From contig JAIVJI010000069.1 of NCBI GenBank assembly GCA_020200135.1, positions 1 to 64,000 on the forward strand: a stretch of DNA of 64,000 bases, read 5' to 3'. Position numbers and translations under genes: made by a program. The stretch is from Acidobacteriota bacterium. Lineage in GTDB: Bacteria > Acidobacteriota > Blastocatellia > Pyrinomonadales > Pyrinomonadaceae. The notes under the pieces are model-generated. The model did not search any database. It was not told where the DNA came from and saw only the letters and a program-made list of their open reading frames with translations. Shown here piece by piece: positions 24,449 through 33,061 of this stretch (its first letter is position 1; each line of letters opens with the position of its first letter).

Positions 24449-25303
24449 TTTTAGTTCTTCACGCAGCTCGGAGAAGAGGTGCGGCAGGCGGTCGGATTCG
24501 AGGAGGTCGAGGCGGCGCATGACTTCGTTGAGCGCCAGCTCGTTCTTGAGGTTGACCTGGAAGTCGAGGTCGGCGCGGAGGCGGTCTTTGTCGCTCTGCC
24601 GGTTCTGCGAGATGAGGATGATGGGCGCCAGCAGCGCGGCGACGATGCCGTTCAACACGTCGAGGAACGAGTAGGGGAAGGGGTCGAGCCCCTGGTCTTG
24701 CCGCCAGGCCGTGTTGTAGACGACCCAGAAGATGATGAAGGCGGCGGTGGCGGCGATGAACTTCCAGCTCCCGCCGAACTCCGAGAGGGCGTGCGCCATG
24801 CGGTCGGAGAAGGTCTGGCGCTCCTCGTCCACCTCGTTGAGGTTGCGCGTGACGCGCTGGCGCAGCATGTCGTCGGTCGCGCGCAGCCGCTCGGTGATGG
24901 CGGCGAGCATCGAGAGCGCGACCTGCGGCGTGCGGCCGACGAAGGCGTGAAAGCCCTCGCGCGAGAGCACCGCGAGCCGCGCGTCCTCCGAGACGGTGGC
25001 GGTCGCCGAGCGCGGCTTGCCGTCGAGGATGGACATCTCGCCGAAGAAGTCGCCGGCCGCCAGCTCGGCGAGCGTCACCTCGTCGCCGTCGTCGTCGCGG
25101 ATGTGGATGCGGACGCGCCCGCCCTCGATGAGGTACATCGCGCCGCCGGGCTCGCCCTTGCGGAAGAGGACGCTGCCGGCGGGCCTCAGCTCCAGCCTGA
25201 GCAGCTCGCGCAGGCCCGACGCCGCCTCGTCGTCGAGCGTGGCGAAGAGCGGGACCGAGCGCAGCGATTCGAGCGTCATCACGGGGCGGACGTTCTCTGA
25301 CAT
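24437..25303 (-). CDS. Cyclic-nucleotide-binding-domain protein with DUF1003 membrane domain
   Basis: This 288-aa inner-membrane protein joins two domains. Residues ~10-130 form a Crp-type cyclic-nucleotide-binding beta-roll (VLFRKGEPGGAMYLIEGGRV, AAGDFFGEMSILDGKPRSATAT with the phosphate-binding cassette). Residues ~165-265 form DUF1003 with two transmembrane helices (SWKFIAATAAFIIFWVVYN and FLDVLNGIVAALLAPIILI) and the family motif APIILISQNRQSDKDR. There is no DNA-binding helix-turn-helix, so it is a membrane sensor rather than a transcription factor; the output is unknown. Its final codons, SRQ and stop, are encoded inside the heptamer repeat at 24369-24448, which therefore appears to have replaced or invaded the native 3' end. 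Confidence 0.88.
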   Translation of the reverse strand: MSENVRPVMTLESLRSVPLFATLDDEAASGLRELLRLELRPAGSVLFRKGEPGGAMYLIEGGRVRIHIRDDDGDEVTLAELAAGDFFGEMSILDGKPRSATATVSEDARLAVLSREGFHAFVGRTPQVALSMLAAITERLRATDDMLRQRVTRNLNEVDEERQTFSDRMAHALSEFGGSWKFIAATAAFIIFWVVYNTAWRQDQGLDPFPYSFLDVLNGIVAALLAPIILISQNRQSDKDRLRADLDFQVNLKNELALNEVMRRLDLLESDRLPHLFSELREELKSRQ

Positions 25304-25403
25304 CAGGACTCACCTCACTTGCAGGGGTTGAGGGTTGAAGGACTCAAAAGCAGCGCGGAGATTATCACGAAACGGCGCGGGGCGAGGACAGAGGATTTAA
25401 CCG

Positions 25404-25466
25404 CGCGGACGCCAAAGACACGGCCGAAGGCACTTCATGCCTTCGGCCGTGTCTTTGGCGTCCGCG
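25404..25466. repeat. Perfect 29-bp inverted repeat after thioredoxin
   Basis: Arms 25404-25432 (CGCGGACGCCAAAGACACGG plus CCGAAGGCA) and 25438-25466 are exact complements around the loop CTTCA. It begins 27 nt past the thioredoxin stop on the minus strand and can serve as its terminator. Heptamer structure is not evident here. Confidence 0.88.
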
Positions 25467-25492
25467 TTGGCGAGCTTACTTTTCGCGGGCGC

Positions 25493-25831
25493 TCAGGCGG
25501 CGACCTTCGCGTACTTGTCGACGATGCGCGCGAGCGTCTCGCGGCTGGCGCCGCCGACGACGCGCTCGACCTCTCGGCCGCCGTCGAAGAAGACGAGCGT
25601 CGGGATGCCCTTGATGCCGAAGCGCTGCGGCACCTGCTGGTTCTCGTCCACGTTGAGCTTGAGGAAGCGCACGCGCCCCGCGTACTGCTTCGCCAGCTCC
25701 TCGAAGGTCGGCGCGAGCGCGCGGCACGGCGGGCACCACTCCGCCCAGAAGTCCAACACCATCGGCACGTCCGACCCCGCCACCTCGCGCTCGAAGCCCG
25801 CGTCGTCCACCGCCGAAACATACTGGCTCAT
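25493..25831 (-). CDS. trxA: Thioredoxin with WCPPC active site
   Basis: This 112-aa single-domain thioredoxin reduces protein disulfides in the cytoplasm. The fold is complete: VPMVLDFWAEWCPPCRALAP at the active site, VDENQQVPQRFGIKGIPTLVFF with the conserved cis-proline, and a C-terminal helix. The active site is CPPC instead of the usual CGPC, which in other thioredoxins alters redox potential. The ATG at 25831 (MSQYVSAV) is preferred over the longer ORF-track start because it matches the family length and has AGGAG upstream. It is divergent from the Crp/Fnr gene. Confidence 0.92.
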   Translation of the reverse strand: MSQYVSAVDDAGFEREVAGSDVPMVLDFWAEWCPPCRALAPTFEELAKQYAGRVRFLKLNVDENQQVPQRFGIKGIPTLVFFDGGREVERVVGGASRETLARIVDKYAKVAA

Positions 25832-25929
25832 CTCTTTAAACTCCTGTCGCTGACTCGTTCTCGAAAAGCGCGTGGCGCTTCCCACCCACGCGCGGAGGCC
25901 AGTATGCGCCGCCCCGGCGTGCGGCTTCA

Positions 25930-25943
25930 GTAATCGGGATTAC
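25930..25943. promoter_or_regulatory. 14-bp palindrome between thioredoxin and Crp/Fnr genes
   Basis: GTAATCGGGATTAC is a perfect dyad (GTAATC, 2-nt centre, GATTAC) in the divergent promoter region 25832-26031. It could bind a dimeric regulator, possibly the neighbouring Crp/Fnr protein, but it does not match the Crp or Fnr consensus. Confidence 0.35.
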
Positions 25944-26031
25944 ACGGCCGGCTCGCGGCGCGGCCCCCCGCGTCGTACACTGGAACGCCGCGAGCCCGGC
26001 GCGCATCAGATGACTTTCAGGCGGGTTTGAT

Positions 26032-26691
26032 ATGAGCACGAGACCCAACGAAGACTACGGCCCCGACCTCTTCCAGGGGATGACGCCCGAGGAGCTGCGC
26101 GAGGTCGAGCGCGTGACGACGACGCGCACCTTCCGGCGCGGCGCCGTCATCTACACGCCGGGCGAGACGGGCGAGGCGCTCTTCCTCTTGCGCGAGGGCG
26201 CGGTGCAGATTTACCGCATGTCGCCCGAGGGGCGGAAGCTCGTCATCGCGCACCTCCTCCCGCACAGCTTCTTCGGCGAGATGACCTGCATCGGACAGGG
26301 CATGTACGACACCTTCGCCGAGGTGACCGAGGACTCAGTCATCGTCACGATGAACTGCTCGGTCCTGAACCGCCTGCTCGCGTCGAAGCCCGAGATCGCG
26401 CGCCGCATCCTCGAAGCTTTCGGCCGCCGCGTGCTCGAAGCCGAGCGCCAGCTCGAAGACACGGTCTTCAAAGGCCTCCCCGCGCGCGTCGCCGCGCTGC
26501 TGCTGCGCGAGTCGGACGGCGACGCGGTGGACGGCCTCACGCACCAGGACATCGCCGAGCGCCTCGGCGTCTACCGCGAGACCGCCACCAACGCTTTGAA
26601 CGAGCTGAAGGCCGCGCAGGTCATCTCCATCGGCCGCAAACACATCACCATCCTCGACCGCGAGCGCCTCGCGCGCCTCGCCGGGGAGTAA
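26032..26691 (+). CDS. Crp/Fnr-family transcriptional regulator
   Basis: This 219-aa regulator has an N-terminal cyclic-nucleotide-binding-type beta-roll (FRRGAVIYTPGETGEALFLL, LVIAHLLPHSFFGEMTCIG), a long dimerisation helix (RILEAFGRRVLEAERQLED) and a C-terminal winged helix-turn-helix (LTHQDIAERLGVYRETATNALNELKAAQVI). The cassette lacks the RxSA of true cAMP receptors, and no N-terminal cysteine cluster for Fe-S is present, so the signal is unknown. Only a weak upstream ribosome site is visible. It is divergent from thioredoxin, with a short palindrome between them. Confidence 0.9.
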   Translation: MSTRPNEDYGPDLFQGMTPEELREVERVTTTRTFRRGAVIYTPGETGEALFLLREGAVQIYRMSPEGRKLVIAHLLPHSFFGEMTCIGQGMYDTFAEVTEDSVIVTMNCSVLNRLLASKPEIARRILEAFGRRVLEAERQLEDTVFKGLPARVAALLLRESDGDAVDGLTHQDIAERLGVYRETATNALNELKAAQVISIGRKHITILDRERLARLAGE

Positions 26692-26692
26692 A

Positions 26693-26794
26693 AATTAACA
26701 GGGGCGGACAGGACAGGCGGGATATGGGGTTTAAGATTTCTGGTCTGAAATCTCAACCCTCAAATCCCGCCCATCCTGTCCGCCCCTGTTAATT
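26693..26794. repeat. Inverted repeat, class A, between convergent crp-like gene and nuoI
   Basis: 31-bp arms (26693-26723 and 26764-26794) pair with two mismatches: AATTAACAGGGGCGGACAGG at the outer end. Inside is a second dyad AGATTTC/GAAATCT. The element fills the gap between two convergent genes and starts two bases after the regulator's stop. Confidence 0.9.
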
Positions 26795-26804
26795 ATTTTC
26801 CGGG

Positions 26805-27326
26805 CTAGACGACTTTGTACTCGGAGTCTATCTCCTCGTCGGCGAAGGCGACGCGGTAGTTGGGCGACTGCTTCTGCTTGGTGATGAGGAGGTCGTCCTT
26901 GGTCTTGAGCAGGTCGGCGCGCGAGTAGACCGAGAGCTCGAAGTTGAAGCCGTGCGTGATGGCGTCCTTGGGGCAGGCTTCGACGCAGAAGCCGCAGAAG
27001 ATGCAGCGGCCGTAGTCGATGTTGTAGACCTCAGCGTACCGCTCGTCCACGCCCGTGCGCTCCTTGGGCGGGCGCGGGTCGTCGGCGGCGACGATGTAGA
27101 TGCAGTCCGAGGGGCACGCGGCCGCGCAGAGGTAACAGGCGACGCACTTCTCGCGCCCCAGCTCGTCCACGTGGAGGAGGTGCTGGCCCCGGAAGCGCGG
27201 CTGGAGCGTGACCGGCTCGTCCGGGTACTGCACCGTCCACTTCTCGCGCGGGATGTACGAGGCGGTCGTCATCATCCCCTTGATGATGGCCCGCGTGTTC
27301 TCTATCACGTCGCCGATGATGCCCAT
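26805..27326 (-). CDS. nuoI: NADH-quinone oxidoreductase subunit I (2 x 4Fe-4S)
   Basis: NuoI carries clusters N6a and N6b on the peripheral arm of respiratory complex I. The 173-aa protein shows both motifs: CVACYLCAAACPSDCI and CIFCGFCVEACPKDAI. The N-terminus VTLQPRFRGQHLLHVDELGREKCVAC also matches. The ATG at 27326 (MGIIGDVIENT) is chosen because the long ORF-track frame reads back through ndk and sucD. It is separated from ndk by 23 nt with a GAGG site, so it is in the sucD-ndk-nuoI transcript. No other complex I gene is in this window, so this is an isolated nuoI copy. Confidence 0.92.
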   Translation of the reverse strand: MGIIGDVIENTRAIIKGMMTTASYIPREKWTVQYPDEPVTLQPRFRGQHLLHVDELGREKCVACYLCAAACPSDCIYIVAADDPRPPKERTGVDERYAEVYNIDYGRCIFCGFCVEACPKDAITHGFNFELSVYSRADLLKTKDDLLITKQKQSPNYRVAFADEEIDSEYKVV

Positions 27327-27349
27327 GTCAACCTCGAAGCCCTCAGCTC

Positions 27350-27778
27350 TTAGACGAACTCCAGCCGGCTGAAGAAGTAGGCCAGCTCGATCTGCGCGTT
27401 CTCCTCGGAGTCCGAGCCGTGGACGGCGTTCTCGCCGATGGAGCTGGCGAACTCCTTGCGCAGCGTCCCCTCGTCGGCCTTCGCCGGGTCGGTCGCGCCC
27501 ATCAGGTCGCGCCAGGCCCTGACCGCGCCCTCCTTCTCCAAGGCCAGCACGACGCACGGCCCCGAAGACATGAACGCCGTCAGCTCGCCGAAGAACGGGC
27601 GCTCGCGGTGTACCTCGTAGAAGCCCTCGGCCTCGCGCCGCGTCAGGTGGATGAGCTTCATCGCGCGTAGGCGGAAGCCCGCGTCGAGGACGCGCTGTAA
27701 GACCGCGCCCGTCCGCCCCGCCCGCACCGCGTCGGGCTTGATGATTCCGAAAGTGAGATTGCCTGCCTGCTCTGCCAT
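27350..27778 (-). CDS. ndk: Nucleoside diphosphate kinase
   Basis: Ndk transfers the gamma-phosphate of ATP to nucleoside diphosphates. The protein (142 aa) has the N-terminal [35 protein letters not shown], and the catalytic histidine in [20 protein letters not shown], all at the expected places. ATG 27778 with AGAGGAA just upstream is preferred to the TTG one codon earlier. It lies between sucD and nuoI; ndk next to the succinyl-CoA ligase genes makes metabolic sense, since that ligase produces ATP or GTP. Confidence 0.96.
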   Translation of the reverse strand: MAEQAGNLTFGIIKPDAVRAGRTGAVLQRVLDAGFRLRAMKLIHLTRREAEGFYEVHRERPFFGELTAFMSSGPCVVLALEKEGAVRAWRDLMGATDPAKADEGTLRKEFASSIGENAVHGSDSEENAQIELAYFFSRLEFV

Positions 27779-27814
27779 CAATTTCCTCTTGGATGAGTTG
27801 GGTTGGAAAAACTT

Positions 27815-28699
27815 TTAAGCCGTCGCGCCCGAGCCGAGCGAGTCCTTGACGGCCTGGCCGATGTCCGCGGGCGAACGCACCACGCGGATGCCGGCCTCCT
27901 CCAAAGCCTTCATCTTCTCGGCGGCGGTGCCCTTGCCGCCGGCGATGATGGCGCCGGCGTGCCCCATGCGTCTTCCGGGCGGCGCGGTCTGCCCGGCGAT
28001 GAAGGCGATGATGGGCTTGGTCACGTTGTCTCTGGCGAACGCGGCGGCCTCCTCCTCGGCGGTGCCGCCTATCTCGCCGATCATGACGATGGCCTCGGTC
28101 TCGGGGTCGTCCTGGAAGAGCGCGAGCGCGTTGAGGTGCGTGGTGCCGACGATGGGGTCGCCGCCGATGCCGATGGCGGTGGACTGACCCAAACCGAGTT
28201 TGGTCAACTGCCCGACGGCCTCGTAGGTGAGAGTGCCCGAGCGCGAGACGACGCCGACGCGCCCCTCCTTGTGGATGTGGCCGGGCATGATGCCGATCTT
28301 GCACTTGCCGGGCGAGATGACGCCGGGGCAGTTCGGGCCGACGAGACGGGTCGGCTTGTCGGCGAGGTACTCCTTGACCTTCACCATGTCGAGCGCGGGG
28401 ATGCCCTCGGTGATGCAGACGACGAGCGGGACGCCGGCGTCGGCCGCCTCCATGATGGCGTCGGCGGCGAACGGCGGCGGCACGTAGATGACCGAGGCGT
28501 TGGCGCCGGCCTCGCTGACGGCGTCCGCGACGGTGTTGAAGACGGGGATGCCCTCGTGCGTCGTCCCGCCCTTACCCGGCGTGACGCCGCCGACGACCTG
28601 CGTCCCGTACTCGACCATCTGCCTCGTGTGGAACGTGCCCTCTTTGCCCGTGATGCCCTGCACGACGAGCCGCGTATTTTTGTCTACAAGTACGCTCAA
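27815..28699 (-). CDS. sucD: Succinyl-CoA synthetase alpha subunit
   Basis: SucD binds CoA and carries the phosphohistidine of succinyl-CoA ligase in the citric acid cycle. The 294-aa protein has the CoA-binding Rossmann motif [17 protein letters not shown], the conserved [12 protein letters not shown], and the active-site histidine in [16 protein letters not shown]. The start is taken as TTG at 28699 (reading [15 protein letters not shown]), because GAGGAG lies seven to eight bases upstream and the family starts there; the ORF track begins five codons earlier at another TTG. sucC is not adjacent: two genes lie between them. Confidence 0.95.
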   Translation of the reverse strand: MSVLVDKNTRLVVQGITGKEGTFHTRQMVEYGTQVVGGVTPGKGGTTHEGIPVFNTVADAVSEAGANASVIYVPPPFAADAIMEAADAGVPLVVCITEGIPALDMVKVKEYLADKPTRLVGPNCPGVISPGKCKIGIMPGHIHKEGRVGVVSRSGTLTYEAVGQLTKLGLGQSTAIGIGGDPIVGTTHLNALALFQDDPETEAIVMIGEIGGTAEEEAAAFARDNVTKPIIAFIAGQTAPPGRRMGHAGAIIAGGKGTAAEKMKALEEAGIRVVRSPADIGQAVKDSLGSGATA

Positions 28700-28745
28700 C
28701 GTCTCGCTCCTCAAGACCGAATTTTATTTCTTTGTTTGAACGCGG

Positions 28746-28754
28746 AGTATACCA
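28746..28754 (-). promoter_or_regulatory. Extended -10 promoter of sucD-ndk-nuoI
   Basis: TGGTATACT on the minus strand is an extended -10 element about 47 bp before the sucD start, in the 101-bp gap after the nuclease gene. A TTTTTC lies near the -35 position. Confidence 0.4.
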
Positions 28755-28800
28755 CGCGGCCGCGCCCCGCGAAAAAGCCGCCCTGCGCCCGCGAGCCCGT

Positions 28801-30207
28801 TCACTCCAGCTCGACGCCCTGGCCGTACTCGGGCGCTTCCACGCGCCAGCCGAAGTGTTCGCGGATGTGTCCGGCCATGGCGGCGGCGGCCTCGGGCTCG
28901 CCGTGCGTGGTGAAGGAGCGGCGCGGCGGCGTCTCCCTCAAGGGCTCGAGCCAGCGCAGGACCTCCTTCCAGTCTGCGTGAGCCGAGAGCCCGCCGATGC
29001 GCTCGACGTGACAGCGGACGGGCACGTCCCCCTTCATGATGCGTACGAACTTCGAGCCGTCGACAATCTTCCGCCCCGTCGTGCCCGCCGCCTGGAAGCC
29101 GACGAAGAGGACGGTCGCGCGCTCGTCCGGCAGGATGCGCCGCGCGTGATGCAGCACGCGCCCGCCCGTCATCATCCCCGACGCCGAGATGAGGACGCGC
29201 GTCCCCTGCTCGTCGTTCAGGCGCTTCGACTCCTCGCGCGTCGAGGCCGTCACCATCGAGCGCGTGCGCAGAGGGTGCCGGTTCTCCTCGACGACGCTCG
29301 CGTACTCCTCGTCGTGCTCGTCGCGGTGGCGCGAGTAGATTTGCGTCGCGGCCGCCGCCATCGGCGAGTCCACGCGCACGGGCAGGACGGGAATGCGCCC
29401 CTCGTCTTCCAGCTCGCGCAGGTGGTAGAGCAGCTCCTGCGTGCGCCCGACGGCGAAGGCCGGGATGAGCAGCGGGCCGCCGCGCGCGACCGCCTCGTTG
29501 ACGACGCGCGCGAGCGCGACCTTCGGGTCTTCGGGGTCGTGCAGGCGGTCGCCGTAAGTCGACTCGACGAGCATGTAGTCGCACGCGGGCGGCGCGACGG
29601 GGTCGGGTATGATGGGCTGGTCGTAGTGGCCGAGGTCGCCCGAGAAGAGCACGCGCCGCCCCGCGCCGTCCGAACCCGCGCCGTCCACTTCGAGCAGCAC
29701 GAGGCTCGACCCCAAAATGTGCCCCGCGATGTGGAACGAGGCGCTTACCCCCCCGGCAACTTCGGTCGGCTCGCCGGTGTTGGGGCAGGTGCGAATCAGC
29801 TTGATGGCCGCGCGCGCGTCCTCCTCGGTGTAGAGCGGCAGCGCCGGCTGGTGCCGCGTCAGACCTTTGCGGTTCCTGTACTCCGCCTCCTCCTCCTGCA
29901 AACGCGCCGAGTCGGGCAGCAGCAGCTTCAACAGGTCGGCCGTCCCCTTCGAGCAGAAGACCGGCCCGCCGAACCCCAGTCTGACGAGACGCGGCAGGTA
30001 CGCCGTGTGGTCGACGTGCGCGTGCGTGATGACGACCGCGTCCAGACTCTTCGGGTCGAACGGCGGGTCCTCCCAGTTCCGCTCACGCAACTCCCTCAAC
30101 CCCTGAAACAGCCCGCAGTCGACCAGCACCCGGCTCCCGCCACCCTCGACCAGGTACTTCGACCCCGTCACCGTCCCCACCCCACCCCAGAAACTCAGAG
30201 TAGCCAT
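28801..30207 (-). CDS. Metallo-beta-lactamase/beta-CASP ribonuclease-like protein
   Basis: This 468-aa protein is a metallo-beta-lactamase-fold hydrolase with a beta-CASP insert, the group of RNA-processing nucleases related to CPSF73. The first metal motif is THAHVDHT, followed by AGHILGSSLVLLEV, VLFSGDLGHYD, VESTYGDRLH, the beta-CASP segment LIPAFAVGRTQELLYHL, SGMMTGGRVLHH, and the final histidine motif GLSAHADWKE with TTHGEPEAAAAM. It should cut or trim RNA in the cytoplasm; substrate unknown. The ATG at 30207 has GGAGG five bases upstream. It sits between sucD and the MauE-like gene on the same strand. Confidence 0.9.
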   Translation of the reverse strand: MATLSFWGGVGTVTGSKYLVEGGGSRVLVDCGLFQGLRELRERNWEDPPFDPKSLDAVVITHAHVDHTAYLPRLVRLGFGGPVFCSKGTADLLKLLLPDSARLQEEEAEYRNRKGLTRHQPALPLYTEEDARAAIKLIRTCPNTGEPTEVAGGVSASFHIAGHILGSSLVLLEVDGAGSDGAGRRVLFSGDLGHYDQPIIPDPVAPPACDYMLVESTYGDRLHDPEDPKVALARVVNEAVARGGPLLIPAFAVGRTQELLYHLRELEDEGRIPVLPVRVDSPMAAAATQIYSRHRDEHDEEYASVVEENRHPLRTRSMVTASTREESKRLNDEQGTRVLISASGMMTGGRVLHHARRILPDERATVLFVGFQAAGTTGRKIVDGSKFVRIMKGDVPVRCHVERIGGLSAHADWKEVLRWLEPLRETPPRRSFTTHGEPEAAAAMAGHIREHFGWRVEAPEYGQGVELE

Positions 30208-30257
30208 CCCGCCTCCGTTTGAAATTCGTTTGAAGGGTTAATTAACGCGCGGCGATT

Positions 30258-30707
30258 CTACACTTCGACCCTCCGCTCCGCACGCAGGCGCGGGAGGCCG
30301 AAGAGGACGAGGGCGCAGGGGAGGAGGAGGGCGAGGTTGCGCAGCGCCGTGGAGACGCCGAGCTGGCTGGCGATGAGGCGGCCGAAGCAGCCGCATTCGA
30401 GCGGCTCGCCGCGGAGGACGTAGACGTAGTAGAGCGCGTAGGCGGCGAAGCCGACGAGCAGCGCCGCCGAGACGAGCGCCCCGAGGCGCGCGGTGCGCGG
30501 CAGGAGGAGAAGCGCGGCTACGAGGAGTTCGGAGGCGATGACGGCGAAGGCCGCGGGCCAGACCCAGCGCGCCTCGACGAGGTTGGAGAGGTTGGCGGCG
30601 AAGTCCGAGAGCGTGAGGAGCTTCGCGCCGGCCGCGAAGAGGAAGAGCGCCGCGAGCCCGAAGCGGCTGACGTGCGCGAGCACCTTGAGGAGTTTGCGAC
30701 CTCTCAT
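30258..30707 (-). CDS. MauE/DoxX-like membrane protein
   Basis: This 149-aa inner-membrane protein has four hydrophobic segments (FGLAALFLFAAGAKLL, WVWPAAFAVIASELLVAALLLL, LGALVSAALLVGFAAYALYYVYV, LALLLPCALVLFGL). The ECGCFG motif in the loop after the third helix is typical of MauE-like proteins of the DoxX superfamily, which are linked to disulfide or thiol chemistry of exported proteins. It lies 50 nt upstream of the nuclease gene on the same strand and is separated from sucC by an inverted repeat. The function here is unproven. Confidence 0.8.
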   Translation of the reverse strand: MRGRKLLKVLAHVSRFGLAALFLFAAGAKLLTLSDFAANLSNLVEARWVWPAAFAVIASELLVAALLLLPRTARLGALVSAALLVGFAAYALYYVYVLRGEPLECGCFGRLIASQLGVSTALRNLALLLPCALVLFGLPRLRAERRVEV

Positions 30708-30740
30708 CTGAAGTTTAAGCGGGCGGCGTCGCGGGAGTGG

Positions 30741-30843
30741 GAATTAACATGGATGGACAGGACAGGCAGGATAAGAGGTTTGAAATTTGAGATTTGAAAT
30801 CTTAAGTCCCCATCCTGTTCATCCTGTCCATCCGTGTTAATTC
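30741..30843. repeat. Inverted repeat, class A, between sucC and MauE-like gene
   Basis: 32-bp arms (30741-30772 and 30812-30843) pair with a few mismatches: GAATTAACATGGATGGACAG at the outer end. The centre has three heptamers TTTGAAA, TTTGAGA, TTTGAAA. It is 23 nt past the sucC stop on the minus strand and is a sister of the elements at 22132 and 26693. Confidence 0.9.
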
Positions 30844-30865
30844 TTCCGACCGTGATAAGCGCCGT

Positions 30866-32038
<1,173 letters not shown>

Positions 32039-32111
32039 CCTCGGCCCCTTCGGCGGCGAGACGGGAGGCCCGCCGCGCGCAAATGTTTTTGGTTGTATCG
32101 GAACGCCGACG

Positions 32112-32141
32112 AGTGTACCGGCACGCCCCTCGCTATCGCAA
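32112..32141 (-). promoter_or_regulatory. Promoter of sucC
   Basis: TTGCGA and TACACT are 18 bp apart on the minus strand, about 70 bp before the sucC ATG. Confidence 0.4.
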
Positions 32142-32422
32142 GTGAGGCCGTCAGCGGTTGGCCTTTGCTTTCGGCATTCCCGCCCGCGGGACAGTCAAGT
32201 TGATTTGAAACCGTGCAAGGACTCTCAGGCTCAACGCTGCAAGCTGACCGCTCAGCTTTTTGGAATCCGGTCGTGATTAAGCGTCTTTTTCAGACATCAA
32301 GACGGGCGAGGTGAAGCGATGACGTTGGCTCTAACGGTGCTCTTTGCGGTCAGCCTCTACACCAGAACCGGCCGGTCTCGATAAGCGTTTTAGAAGACGG
32401 TTGCATCCTTTTGAGTGAAGAG
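32142..32422. other. Gene-poor stretch with short hairpin and 21-codon ORF
   Basis: This part of the 516-bp gap between sucC and osmC has no recognised gene. It contains a short hairpin AAGCTGA-CCGC-TCAGCTT followed by TTT (32241-32260, plus strand) and a plus-strand ORF at 32319-32384 that would encode MTLALTVLFAVSLYTRTGRSR after a GAGGTG site. Together with the terminator at 32423 it could be a small RNA or a leader-peptide unit, but I match it to no known RNA family. Confidence 0.3.
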
Positions 32423-32465
32423 GTTCCGCGGGACGGACACGCGTTCGTCCCGCGGAACTTTTTTT
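32423..32465 (+). terminator. Strong intrinsic terminator upstream of osmC
   Basis: GTTCCGCGGGACG pairs perfectly with CGTCCCGCGGAAC (10-nt loop) and is followed by seven T. No annotated plus-strand gene precedes it, so it must end a short untranslated or leader transcript, or attenuate osmC. Confidence 0.85.
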
Positions 32466-32554
32466 GTGCGCCGCGGCGTTGCCGCCCGCGCCCCGACGCG
32501 TTAACCTTCCTGCCGTGCGCTCCCGACCTTGACCAACCAACCCGGAGAAGAATC

Positions 32555-32977
32555 ATGAGCGAAGTGGTCGTGACTTCCCTTTCAAACCTGCGCAACGAGG
32601 TCAGCTACGGCGAAGGGCAGACGCTGGTGACCGACGAGCCGGCGGCGCTCGGCGGCGAGGGCGCGGGGCCCGACCCTTACACGCTGCTCCTGGCCGCGCT
32701 CGGCAGCTGCGTCTCGATGACGCTCATGCTGTACGCGCGCCGCAAGGGCTGGCCGCTCGAACGCGTGCGCGTGCGCCTGCGCCAGCGCCGCGTCCACTCG
32801 AAGGACTGCGCCGAGTGCGGGAGCGACGTCGGGGGCTTCATCCACCAGATGGAGCGCGCCGTCGAGCTGGAGGGCGACCTCGACGAGGAGCAGCGCGCGC
32901 GCCTGCTGGAGATCGCGCACCGCTGCCCCGTCCACCGCACGCTCACCAGCGAGATCGCGGTCACCGAGCTGAGGTGA
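32555..32977 (+). CDS. OsmC-family peroxiredoxin-like protein
   Basis: OsmC/Ohr proteins reduce organic hydroperoxides using two cysteines. In this 140-aa protein the first is in LAALGSCVSMTLMLYARRKG and the second in AHRCPVHRTLTSEI, the expected spacing. The N-terminal strand motif LVTDEPAALGGEGAGPDPY also fits. A pair CAECG in the middle is unusual and may bind metal or add a disulfide. The start at 32555 has CGGAGAAG upstream; the ORF-track start runs into the terminator region. It is preceded by an intrinsic terminator. Confidence 0.9.
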   Translation: MSEVVVTSLSNLRNEVSYGEGQTLVTDEPAALGGEGAGPDPYTLLLAALGSCVSMTLMLYARRKGWPLERVRVRLRQRRVHSKDCAECGSDVGGFIHQMERAVELEGDLDEEQRARLLEIAHRCPVHRTLTSEIAVTELR

Positions 32978-33061
32978 GCGAAGCCCCCGGCGTTCTTGCC
33001 TGACCGGCTGATGACTGTTTAAATGTTCGGCGTCGATTCTTTCGTACACGCGCCCTTCGAG

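Noticed and set aside
26805-28304. Single 499-aa ORF over nuoI, ndk and part of sucD
   Set aside because: Only the last 173 residues are NuoI; the upstream part is an out-of-frame reading of ndk and sucD, both of which are complete genes in another frame.
22131-30843. Insertion sequences or MITEs with target-site duplications
   Set aside because: I looked for short flanking direct repeats and transposase-like terminal motifs at the class A elements and could not see consistent ones.
32142-32260. Known riboswitch or structural RNA upstream of osmC
   Set aside because: I compared by eye with glycine, SAM, TPP and cobalamin riboswitch cores and found no convincing conserved core; left as an unassigned region.
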